DNA of 5,357 nucleotides from Candidatus Roizmanbacteria bacterium CG_4_9_14_0_8_um_filter_34_12 (GCA_002789465.1 PFTH01000063.1:1-5357), one strand, 5' to 3'; shown: positions 1 to 5,357, counted from the first letter of the stretch. Notes: a model not told the origin generated them from the sequence alone. Numbers and translations are program-made.

Positions 1-148
1 CAAGCTTTTAAGACAGCAACTTAACTTAAATTTTGAGTAGAAAAGCCGTTTCTAGCCGACCAGTGCCCAACTTCTTTTAAAGTGCGTTCTACTATAGAAC
101 GGTTAATGTCGTGGATTCCATCGATGTTGATAAGAATATTATTGATAA
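1..148. other. Stretch downstream of lysS, no supported gene
   Basis: No supported coding sequence or RNA gene is seen. Two short hairpins can form: TAGAAA/TTTCTA (38-43 with 49-54, 5-nt loop) and CGTTCTA/TAGAACG (85-91 with 95-101, 3-nt loop). Neither is followed by a clear T-tract on the minus strand, where a terminator for lysS would be needed, so they are at best weak 3'-end structures. A minus-strand frame stays open from the lysS end for about 40 codons but has no ATG, GTG or TTG start, and its openness is within chance for AT-rich DNA. Confidence 0.5.
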
Positions 149-1594
149 TTATTCTTCTTTTCGTAGTGTTGGAAAAAGAATCACTTCTTTGATTGCCCAG
201 GTGTTGGTGAAAAACATTGTTAGACGATCAATTCCGATTCCTATTCCACCAGTTGGAGGCATGCCATATTCAATTGCTGTTAAAAAATCTTCATCGATCT
301 GCTGTGCTTCTTCTTTATCTTTACGTGTAGCTTTGACATCTGATGTAAATCTTTCCCGTTGAATAAGTGGATCAGTTAATTCCGACCATCCGTCACAGAT
401 TTCCCGACCGCCAATATAGCCTTCAAAGCGCTCTACCCATCCGGGCTTTGATCGATGTTCTTTAGAAAGTGGACTCATTTCAATTGGATAGTCAATAATC
501 CAAGTTGGATTAATCAATGTTTTTGGAATCTTATGTTCAAAAATTAAAAAAATTAACTGACCTTTTGATTCTCCACCAAGAACTTCAATTTTTTCGTTTT
601 TACAGTAAGCTAGTAAATTTTCGATGGTTATATTTTCAACATCGAGTTGAAGTTTATTTTTCATGATCTGTGCCATAGTGATTCTTGGCCATTTTCCTGA
701 CAGATCTATTTGCATTTCATCAATTTTCATTTTTGTGTTACCATTGATTGTGTTTGCGAGATACTTAAATAAACCCTCTGTCACGTCCATGACACGTTGA
801 TAGTCTGCATAAGCCTCATACCATTCAATCATGGTAAACTCAGGATTATGAGTGCGGTCAACTCCTTCGTTTCGAAAGTCTTTTGCAATTTCATAAACAC
901 GTTCATAACCACCAACAATTAGTCTTTTTAAATATAGCTCGTCAGCAATACGCAGATACATTTTTTGCCCAAGTGCATTAAGGTGAGTAACAAACGGTTT
1001 TGCATTAGCGCCACCATAAAGCGGTTGGAGAACCGGTGATTCTACTTCCCAAAATCCTAAATTATCAAGATAATGACGAAGTTCCCTAATCACTTTTGTT
1101 CGGATGTCAAATCTTTGGCGTACTTCTGGATTAAGTAGTAAATCTAAATAGCGTTGACGATAGCGTGCTTCAACATCTTTTAGTCCATACCACTGATTGG
1201 GTAGAGGCAGGAGTGATTTTGATAAAAGCGTATAGCTTGTTGGAATAATTGAAAGTTCGCCGGCAATTGTTTTTGTAACCGTTCCCTCAACACCAACATA
1301 ATCGCCAATATCTAAAAGCATTAGATTTTTATAGCTTTCATCACCAAGTTCGGTTTTTTTGAAAAATAATTGGATTTTTCCGGTTTCATCCTTTAGATCA
1401 GCAAAAGCAATGTTTCCGTGAGTTCGAAAAGAAAGAATTCTTCCGGCGGTTTTAACAACCTTTCCTTCCATTTCCCTTGTTTGAGCAATGGATTGTTTTT
1501 TATCAAAATTCGCCGGGTAGGGATTAATTCCCAGTGCGCGAATTTTCTCCAATTTTTTCAAACGTTCTTCACGAATGTTATCCGAAGTGGTCAT
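149..1594 (-). CDS. lysS: Lysyl-tRNA synthetase, class II
   Basis: Charges tRNA-Lys with lysine using ATP in the cytoplasm. The 481-residue product has the full class II layout. Residues 1-45 form a short N-terminal helix. An OB-fold anticodon-binding domain (about 46-125) contains AGRILSFRTHGNIAFADL. Motif 1 lies around 172-200 (VESPVLQP and GGANAKPF). Motif 2 lies at 240-262 (FRNEG, then RTHNPEFTMIEWYEAYADY). Motif 3 lies at 444-478 (GMPPTGGIGIGIDRLTMFF, then FPTLR). Compared from memory with E. coli LysRS/LysU, the lysine-contact residues E219, R241, E257, Y259 and E405 are kept. The usual N-[FY]-SELND patch is D401-G-W403-SELT here. It is slightly shorter than the usual ~490-505 residues. 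It is the last gene of a three-gene operon: its ATG overlaps the TGA of the peptidase gene as ATGA, so translation is probably coupled. No Shine-Dalgarno is visible. Confidence 0.97.
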   Translation of the reverse strand: MTTSDNIREERLKKLEKIRALGINPYPANFDKKQSIAQTREMEGKVVKTAGRILSFRTHGNIAFADLKDETGKIQLFFKKTELGDESYKNLMLLDIGDYVGVEGTVTKTIAGELSIIPTSYTLLSKSLLPLPNQWYGLKDVEARYRQRYLDLLLNPEVRQRFDIRTKVIRELRHYLDNLGFWEVESPVLQPLYGGANAKPFVTHLNALGQKMYLRIADELYLKRLIVGGYERVYEIAKDFRNEGVDRTHNPEFTMIEWYEAYADYQRVMDVTEGLFKYLANTINGNTKMKIDEMQIDLSGKWPRITMAQIMKNKLQLDVENITIENLLAYCKNEKIEVLGGESKGQLIFLIFEHKIPKTLINPTWIIDYPIEMSPLSKEHRSKPGWVERFEGYIGGREICDGWSELTDPLIQRERFTSDVKATRKDKEEAQQIDEDFLTAIEYGMPPTGGIGIGIDRLTMFFTNTWAIKEVILFPTLRKEE

Positions 1595-2658
1595 ATTATT
1601 AATTTTAACATGAGTTTCTGTAAATTAAGAATCGATTTAATACTAATGCGTTCTTTAACCGAATGAGTGAACTCACTACCATTTCCAAGATTAATACATT
1701 TTTTGCCGCATTGGTTAAAAATATTAGCGTCGGAAACACCCCAAGATGACTGAGCAATAGGAACAACATTCATGCAATTGAAGATTACTTTCAGATTATT
1801 AATCAACTGTTCAGATACTTGATCTTTATGAAGATAACCGGTATTTTCTTGGACAAAATTTTGAGTAAACTTAACGCCATATTTTTTTGTAGATTTTTCC
1901 AGTTTTTTAATTAACTGTTCTTTATACGTCGTTATTTTTTTTTCAATAAACGAACGAATTTCTCCTTGGATAAAAGCATTTCCGGGAATTGTATTGCGAA
2001 CCGAACCTAGGTTGATCACGCCAATATTGGCAACTGTATCTTTATTAAGCCTTCCCAAAGATATTTTATTGATAAATTTGATTAATGGAAAAATTACATT
2101 ATTTGCTTTGTTTGGTAATGAAGTATGAGCAGATTGTCCAATTATATTAATATTAAAGCGTTCGTAAAATGGAGATGCAGTTATAATTGTTCCAATTGGG
2201 GAACTACTATCAAAACAATAACCATAATCTGATTTGAGTAACTTTGTATTGAAATTAACTGCTCCATAGTTGCCTATCTCCTCAGATCGGGTGAAAATAA
2301 CTTCAAAATTACGGTGAGCAATATGGTTTTTTATTATTTGCTGAGCAGTATATAAAACTGTTGCAACAGCAATTTTATTGTCTGCGCCTAGTATTGTTGT
2401 TTGATCAGATTGCACAAAACTGTTTTTAATTATTGGTTTAATATTGCGTCCGGGTTCAACTGTATCCAAATGAGCGGAAAAAAAGATTGGTTTGGTTTTT
2501 TTCTTACCGACACGACAATAAACATTCCCAAAACGATCAATTGCAGTTTTTATTTTAAGCGCTTTGAGAAATTGAACAATATATTTTGAGATCTCATCTT
2601 CAAAACCGCTTGGAGAATCGATTTTAACAAGTTTGATAAATAAATTAGTGATTTCCAT
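1591..2658 (-). CDS. M20 family zinc metallopeptidase, PepT-like
   Basis: Predicted cytoplasmic two-zinc aminopeptidase or deacylase of the M20 family, closest in feel to the tripeptidase-T-like branch. Visible motifs in the 355-residue product are SAHLDTVEPG (H63 zinc ligand, D65 catalytic), LGADNKIA (D93 bridging ligand), SEEIG (E126 general base, E127 ligand), CFDSS (D150 ligand), the lid/dimerisation domain around 165-270 with GQSAHTS (H178), and EFTHSVKERISI (H332 ligand). The full metal set is present, so it should be active. Residue 94 is Asn where relatives often have a second Asp, but that residue is not the bridging ligand. There is no signal peptide or membrane segment. The ATG lies 2 bp after the TAA of the acyltransferase gene (TAATCATG), and the gene ends in the ATGA overlap with lysS. 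The substrate is unknown: it could be a di/tripeptidase feeding amino acids to the cell or an N-acyl amino acid deacylase. Confidence 0.9.
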   Translation of the reverse strand: MEITNLFIKLVKIDSPSGFEDEISKYIVQFLKALKIKTAIDRFGNVYCRVGKKKTKPIFFSAHLDTVEPGRNIKPIIKNSFVQSDQTTILGADNKIAVATVLYTAQQIIKNHIAHRNFEVIFTRSEEIGNYGAVNFNTKLLKSDYGYCFDSSSPIGTIITASPFYERFNINIIGQSAHTSLPNKANNVIFPLIKFINKISLGRLNKDTVANIGVINLGSVRNTIPGNAFIQGEIRSFIEKKITTYKEQLIKKLEKSTKKYGVKFTQNFVQENTGYLHKDQVSEQLINNLKVIFNCMNVVPIAQSSWGVSDANIFNQCGKKCINLGNGSEFTHSVKERISIKSILNLQKLMLKLII

Positions 2659-2660
2659 GA

Positions 2661-3473
2661 TTATTTAATTGGTTCCTGGTAATAATTAATATCCGGTTGT
2701 CTTAATTGCGTCACCAGATTGTCCGGTGTACCAAATTGACCTTTTAAAATTCCGTCTATTTTTTGTGCTGTTTCCGGATTGCCATAGGCATAAAAATAAC
2801 AGGGGATAAGCCTTCTTTCGTTTGGAATTATCCGATCAATCGGTTGTTGATCTTGCGCGTTGAAAAAAGTTTTAATTGGGGCAGAGGTTTGGTTGACGCG
2901 CTTTGGACAGGCGTCGGTTCCGTTTTGAAAACCTTGTCCAAAACTTCCATGATACACGCAGGTAAATGCGGAAATAAACGGAAGAGAAAGGGGATTAGTA
3001 TAAAAAGCGCCAATGTCCATTGCCATCGCATCTTTTAAGACTCTTAGAACTGCTTTGGTTTTGGTTGTTCCCATAATCATCACCTCTCCTCCTCTGATTT
3101 TATCAATATACATTTTTAACAGTTCATTTCGGAGTGGTCCATAAAGTCCTTTTCCCCGAAACGTTTCCGGATCCATAAAACCTGTTCCCATTTCCCATAT
3201 CTCCGGACAATCTTGTAGGTCGAGTTTGTTCTTAAGAAGTGGGTCGAGTAAAGGGGAAAAACGCACATGTCCTAATGCTTCAACCATTTCTCCTGGTTGA
3301 TGGTGGTTTCGTCCAACCACGGCAGACATAGCGTTGGTAAAACTCGCTGCCAAATCGGCAGTAGTTACTTGCAATACCCGACTTGATTCGCGGGTAATTC
3401 CTCGATCAACCAATCTAAAATCAATTGGATGCCCGTGATTTTGTGTATAAAAACGATATGATGTTGTTTCCAT
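2661..3473 (-). CDS. GNAT-like acyltransferase, substrate unknown
   Basis: A 270-residue soluble protein with no close family I can name. The central part resembles a GNAT acyl-CoA transferase: strand-like EIWEMGTGFMDPE (91-103), then FRGKGLYGPLRNELL (105-119), which matches the pyrophosphate-binding loop and helix, then VMIMGTTKTKAVLRVLKD (131-148) followed by a hydrophobic segment, as in the later GNAT strands. The loop reads R-G-K-G-L-Y, so Tyr111 replaces the usual final Gly/Ala. About 100 C-terminal residues, with Cys172, Cys189 and Cys225, are not explained by the fold. It is the first gene of the operon with the peptidase and lysS. The ATG start is chosen because a -10 box lies 12 bp upstream, leaving almost no leader. 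Base composition is unusual: sampled 60-base lines have 26-32 G+C, against 16-17 in the peptidase gene, which hints at separate ancestry. Confidence 0.75.
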   Translation of the reverse strand: METTSYRFYTQNHGHPIDFRLVDRGITRESSRVLQVTTADLAASFTNAMSAVVGRNHHQPGEMVEALGHVRFSPLLDPLLKNKLDLQDCPEIWEMGTGFMDPETFRGKGLYGPLRNELLKMYIDKIRGGEVMIMGTTKTKAVLRVLKDAMAMDIGAFYTNPLSLPFISAFTCVYHGSFGQGFQNGTDACPKRVNQTSAPIKTFFNAQDQQPIDRIIPNERRLIPCYFYAYGNPETAQKIDGILKGQFGTPDNLVTQLRQPDINYYQEPIK

Positions 3474-3485
3474 AATAAGTTTACT

Positions 3486-3514
3486 ACTATAGCCTACTGT
3501 CTTTCGTTATTCAA
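3486..3514 (-). promoter_or_regulatory. Putative sigma70-type promoter for the acyltransferase-peptidase-lysS operon
   Basis: On the minus strand TTGAAT (3514-3509) and TATAGT (3491-3486) are separated by exactly 17 bp. The expected start point is about 3479-3478, only around 5 nt before the ATG at 3473, and no Shine-Dalgarno lies between. The operon would therefore have a near-leaderless mRNA. The -10 box is a 5/6 match and the -35 a 4/6 match. Confidence 0.5.
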
Positions 3515-3528
3515 ATTTTTAAACTTTT

Positions 3529-3557
3529 TTGACAAAAAGCATATGAAATGTTAAAAT
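3529..3557 (+). promoter_or_regulatory. Putative sigma70-type promoter, extended -10, for the ACT-domain gene
   Basis: A perfect TTGACA (3529-3534), a 17-bp spacer and TAAAAT (3552-3557) preceded by TGT (3549-3551, the extended -10 element). The expected start point is about 3564, giving a leader of about 107 nt before the ATG at 3671. That leader contains the 83-nt foldable element. This is the strongest promoter match in the window. Confidence 0.65.
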
Positions 3558-3572
3558 TCAAACATATTTGAA
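3557..3572. promoter_or_regulatory. Operator-like palindrome over the rightward start point
   Basis: TTCAAA-CATA-TTTGAA is a perfect 6-bp inverted repeat with a 4-bp centre. It begins at the last base of the -10 box and covers the predicted start point, a typical place for a repressor site. The half-site TTCAAA recurs at 3510-3515, overlapping the -35 of the leftward promoter. It could be a site for autoregulation and for control of the divergent operon. AT-rich DNA makes short palindromes common, so the call is tentative. Confidence 0.3.
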
Positions 3573-3655
3573 GTCATTCTGGTAAGTCCCGCTTAGCGGG
3601 ACGCACCGAGAATCGAAGATTGATTCTGGACAATTGGAAGTGGTGCCAGAATGAC
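3573..3655. repeat. 83-bp palindromic element with branched fold
   Basis: The ends are a perfect 10-bp inverted repeat, GTCATTCTGG (3573-3582) and CCAGAATGAC (3646-3655). Inside lie a 7-bp hairpin GTCCCGC-TTA-GCGGGAC (3586-3602), a 5-bp continuation GCACC/GGTGC (3603-3607 with 3642-3646) and a 6-bp hairpin AGAATC/GATTCT (3609-3614 with 3622-3627). Together they make a branched stem. It is visibly GC-richer than its AT-rich flanks. GTCATTCT...AGAATGAC ends are typical of small dispersed palindromic (REP/MITE-like) repeats in bacteria, so this may be a non-coding mobile repeat. It lies in the predicted leader of the ACT gene and would be transcribed with it. No T-tract follows, so it is not an intrinsic terminator. 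Confidence 0.7.
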
Positions 3656-3670
3656 AAACTTATTTAATAT

Positions 3671-4312
3671 ATGATAACCATTCCCCAAGTAGTTGAAGAA
3701 ATTATTCAAAAGCAACCTTTTTTAATTGACATGATTAACGACGGATTAATTAATCATTCTTCTTTGGCGCGAAAAATTAGATTGGAGATAGAAGAAAAGC
3801 TATATAAAGCCGTTCAGTTAGGAGCAATTGTTATGGCGTTGAAACGGATAAAAATAAGTACAATAAGTAAAAAACCGACGCTACCCTTTAAAAACCCTGA
3901 TTTGATGGTTCGATCTCAACTGATGGAGGTCACTGTTAATTCAAAAAATCTGGAAAGGGGAGATCAGTTGGCAAAACTTCATAGGTTAGCTAATGAAAAA
4001 GGTTTATTTTTTACAATCACACAAGGAGTTGTTGAAACAACTATTATCACAGGACAATCTTTAAAAGCGCAGTTATATAAAATAATTCATAAAGAAAATA
4101 TAATTGCAAGTTTTGAAAATCTTTCAGCCATCACGATTAAACTGACGAGAGAAACAGTGACAACCTCTGGATCGTATTTTGAAATATTAAAATATCTTGC
4201 ATGGGAAAAGATCAATATAATCGAAGTGGTTTCCACCTATACTGAATTTACTATCATCTTTCAAGATAAAGACGTTGACCGAGCGTTTAGTGTTTTGAAA
4301 AAGAAGTTGTGA
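3671..4312 (+). CDS. ACT-domain protein, probable amino-acid-responsive regulator
   Basis: A 213-residue soluble protein. Residues 1-62 are helical and look like a winged-helix or similar small DNA-binding region (LINHSSLARKIRLEIEEKL, then GAIVMALKRI). Residues 82-148 read as a beta-alpha-beta-beta-alpha unit (SQLMEVTVNS, a helix near 98-110, FFTITQGVVETTIITGQ). Residues 151-213 form a clearer ACT unit (SAITIKLTR, a helix near 167-180, INIIEVVSTYTEFTIIFQDK, DVDRAFSVLKKKL). The INIIEVVSTYTE segment strongly resembles the regulatory ACT domains of aspartokinases, which bind lysine or threonine at paired ACT units. No kinase domain is present. The gene stands alone on the plus strand, divergent from the lysS operon, behind a strong promoter and a structured leader; no Shine-Dalgarno is visible. 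The ACT call is fairly sure. DNA binding and the ligand are inference. Confidence 0.8.
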   Translation: MITIPQVVEEIIQKQPFLIDMINDGLINHSSLARKIRLEIEEKLYKAVQLGAIVMALKRIKISTISKKPTLPFKNPDLMVRSQLMEVTVNSKNLERGDQLAKLHRLANEKGLFFTITQGVVETTIITGQSLKAQLYKIIHKENIIASFENLSAITIKLTRETVTTSGSYFEILKYLAWEKINIIEVVSTYTEFTIIFQDKDVDRAFSVLKKKL

Positions 4313-4538
4313 TTTAATTTTAATTTTCTTTGGTTATATCTATCCTAACTCCTTACTACTAAAACCTAACTACTAATGATTGTTATTTATAAACCGTAGA
4401 CAAGAATACTATTAAATGTCATAATAAGTGGAGAGTTGTAAAGTTTATAGACATTTCTTAAAATACGCGTATGAATGTTCAAAAAGTTAAAAATATTGAA
4501 ACAAGGTTGTTTTATTTTTTGAATAAATGGAATCTTTT
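4313..4538. other. Convergent intergenic gap, AT-rich, no strong terminator
   Basis: This gap lies between the 3' ends of the ACT gene and the Nudix gene. The only terminator-like structure is a weak AAACA/TGTTT hairpin at 4499-4512 followed by TATTTTTT on the plus strand, too weak to call. A short direct repeat is present: CCTTACTACTAA (4351-4362) and CCTAACTACTAA (4365-4376), 11 of 12 identical, preceded by a partial copy CCTAACT (4344-4350). A promoter-like pair on the plus strand, TTGTAA (4436-4441) and TAAAAT (4459-4464), has a 17-bp spacer and no recognisable gene after it. Confidence 0.5.
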
Positions 4539-5048
4539 TCATTTTCCTACTCTTTCACTAATAACTTTAACTAAATGAGCATCGTTCCATTGACTAAAGT
4601 TATAAATAATTCCTGGTTTATCATTTAAAATGTGATTAAAATAATATTTAGAAGGCGGAAAAACGTTTTTCATTTTTAACATTTTATCAACATCGATCCA
4701 TTGAGATTTGCCTTCTTTAGATGAGATAACTTTTTGAGATTTGGGAATAACTGCTCTAAATAAATATTCCATCCATACTTCGCCGCGATCACTGTGATGA
4801 TGAAAGGCTAAAAACTTGAGCTTTATATTTTTTTCACCAATATCAACTCCTGTCTCTTCCTTAACTTCACGAATGGCTGTCGATAAAACATCTTCTTCCT
4901 CATCAACATGACCGCCTGGTCCGATCCAAAATCCAGGAAACTTCTCCTTATTTTCTGCCCGTTTATGCATAAGTACTTTTCCCTCGTGAACAATATATAC
5001 TTCACAGGCAACAATTAATTGACCTAGTTCATGTAATCTTTTTTTCAT
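4539..5048 (-). CDS. Nudix hydrolase
   Basis: Predicted hydrolase of a nucleoside diphosphate linked to another moiety, Mg2+-dependent and cytoplasmic. The 169-residue product carries a perfect Nudix box at residues 46-68, G-x5-E-x7-REVKEETGV, starting GHVDEEE. The strands before it (LIVACEVYIVHEGKVLMHKR) and FPGFWIGPGGH are typical of the fold. W41 and the GPGGH lead-in resemble MutT/NUDT-type enzymes that clean or recycle nucleotides, but the exact substrate cannot be read. The ATG at 5048 is chosen over the upstream in-frame ATG at 5147. It follows the TAA of the preceding gene by 2 bp (TAATTATG), the product then starts with MKKRLHELGQ just before the fold, and the extra 33 residues would overlap that gene out of frame. 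No Shine-Dalgarno is seen, so coupling to the upstream gene is likely. Confidence 0.92.
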   Translation of the reverse strand: MKKRLHELGQLIVACEVYIVHEGKVLMHKRAENKEKFPGFWIGPGGHVDEEEDVLSTAIREVKEETGVDIGEKNIKLKFLAFHHHSDRGEVWMEYLFRAVIPKSQKVISSKEGKSQWIDVDKMLKMKNVFPPSKYYFNHILNDKPGIIYNFSQWNDAHLVKVISERVGK

Positions 5049-5050
5049 AA

Positions 5051-5357
5051 TTATTTTGTAAAAATATCTAATTTCCCATACAAAATAATCGGTTGCGTTG
5101 CCATAATTTCGGTGGTATAAGATAATTCCGGTAAATGATATAAACAATAAAGTTTTTTATTTAACACATGTGCAAATGCCATTTCAATCAAGGTATTTCC
5201 TCCAACATAACCTTTAACTCCTTTTTTTTCAGGATTAACAACCAAAACAATATCATGATTTTTTATTTTTTTAAAATATCCACGAAGCAAATCGTGCTGG
5301 ATTTTAGTATCTGCTTTTTCTGATGAAGTTGTTGTATTGGTTGGTCTTAGATTTTCT
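5051..5357 (-). CDS. Nucleoside 2-deoxyribosyltransferase-like protein (5' part outside window)
   Basis: The last 101 codons of a gene whose start lies beyond the right edge; the frame is open to base 5357. The visible sequence matches the C-terminal half of the nucleoside 2-deoxyribosyltransferase-like fold: NHDIVLVVNPEKKG (a strand with the Asn/Asp pair), then YVGGNTLIEMAFAHVLNKK. Here the Glu (residue 58 of the visible part) sits where the family has its catalytic nucleophile in a G-T-x-x-E-type motif. The tail LPELSYTTEIMATQPIILYG also fits the small related proteins found in many bacteria. Members transfer deoxyribose between bases or hydrolyse nucleoside bonds, but many homologues have no tested activity. 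It is followed after 2 bp by the Nudix gene, so the two form an operon likely concerned with nucleotide salvage or clean-up. An internal TTG at 5290 is not the likely start, because coding-like sequence runs upstream of it. Confidence 0.75.
   Translation of the reverse strand, partial: ENLRPTNTTTSSEKADTKIQHDLLRGYFKKIKNHDIVLVVNPEKKGVKGYVGGNTLIEMAFAHVLNKKLYCLYHLPELSYTTEIMATQPIILYGKLDIFTK

Noticed and set aside
36..93. tRNA-like 7-bp acceptor pairing AGTAGAA/TTCTACT
   Set aside because: The span is only 58 nt and no T-arm, anticodon arm or conserved tRNA bases are seen.
21..148. Minus-strand open frame after lysS encoding about 40 residues
   Set aside because: It has no ATG, GTG or TTG start, no recognised motif, and a length expected by chance.
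111..362. Plus-strand 83-codon frame
   Set aside because: It is almost entirely antisense to the conserved C-terminal end of lysS and has no motif of its own.
2374..2391. M20 metal motif reads GADNK instead of GADDK, suggesting an inactive enzyme
   Set aside because: The bridging ligand is the Asp two residues before Lys, which is kept (D93). Only the next residue is changed, and all other ligands are present.
2763..3038. Open frames on both strands inside the acyltransferase gene
   Set aside because: They are shadows of the higher-GC gene in other frames. The main frame carries the GNAT-like motifs and the operon spacing.
3586..3602. Strong GTCCCGC/GCGGGAC hairpin as an intrinsic terminator
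   Set aside because: Neither strand has a T-tract directly after it, and it sits inside a larger palindrome between a promoter and its gene.
5049..5147. Longer Nudix start giving 33 extra N-terminal residues
   Set aside because: It overlaps the upstream gene out of frame, the extra residues do not belong to the fold, and the ATG at 5048 fits the 2-bp junction.
1..5357. TGA recoded as glycine, as in some Candidate Phyla Radiation lineages
   Set aside because: The peptidase, ACT and Nudix genes end at TGA at the expected protein ends, and no conserved domain reads through TGA.

Overview
The window looks like a piece of a small, AT-rich bacterial genome read with the standard bacterial code: three of the five genes whose stop codons matter here end in TGA, so TGA is not a sense codon. 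Genes are tightly packed, with TAA-NN-ATG junctions and an ATGA overlap, and none of the five visible starts has a convincing Shine-Dalgarno sequence. These traits, together with the protein types, suggest an uncultured Candidate Phyla Radiation (Patescibacteria) lineage, perhaps Microgenomates-like. That placement is inference from style and was not tested by a search.

Left part (minus strand, read from 3473 down to 149): a three-gene operon. It starts with a GNAT-like acyltransferase of unknown substrate, then an M20 (PepT-like) zinc peptidase, then class II lysyl-tRNA synthetase (lysS). The junctions are 2 bp and a 4-bp overlap, so the genes are almost surely co-transcribed and translationally coupled. 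The acyltransferase gene is clearly richer in GC than the peptidase gene next to it. Bases 1-148 after lysS hold no supported gene, only small hairpins.

Middle (3474-3670): a divergent control region. It has a good promoter facing left with almost no leader and a very good extended -10 promoter facing right. A TTCAAA-CATA-TTTGAA palindrome sits on the right-hand start point. An 83-bp imperfect palindrome able to fold into a branched hairpin lies in the transcribed leader of the rightward gene. That gene (3671-4312, plus) encodes a protein with a possible N-terminal winged-helix region and two tandem ACT-like units resembling the aspartokinase regulatory domain.

Right part (minus strand, entering from beyond 5357): the 3' end of a nucleoside 2-deoxyribosyltransferase-like gene, followed after 2 bp by a Nudix hydrolase gene, probably a nucleotide-handling pair. 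It converges with the ACT gene across a 226-bp AT-rich gap that holds no strong terminator.

The most interesting idea here is that the ACT protein is an amino-acid sensor, possibly for lysine. It would control itself and the divergent operon that scavenges peptides and charges tRNA-Lys. The arrangement is visible in the sequence; the regulatory link is a hypothesis.
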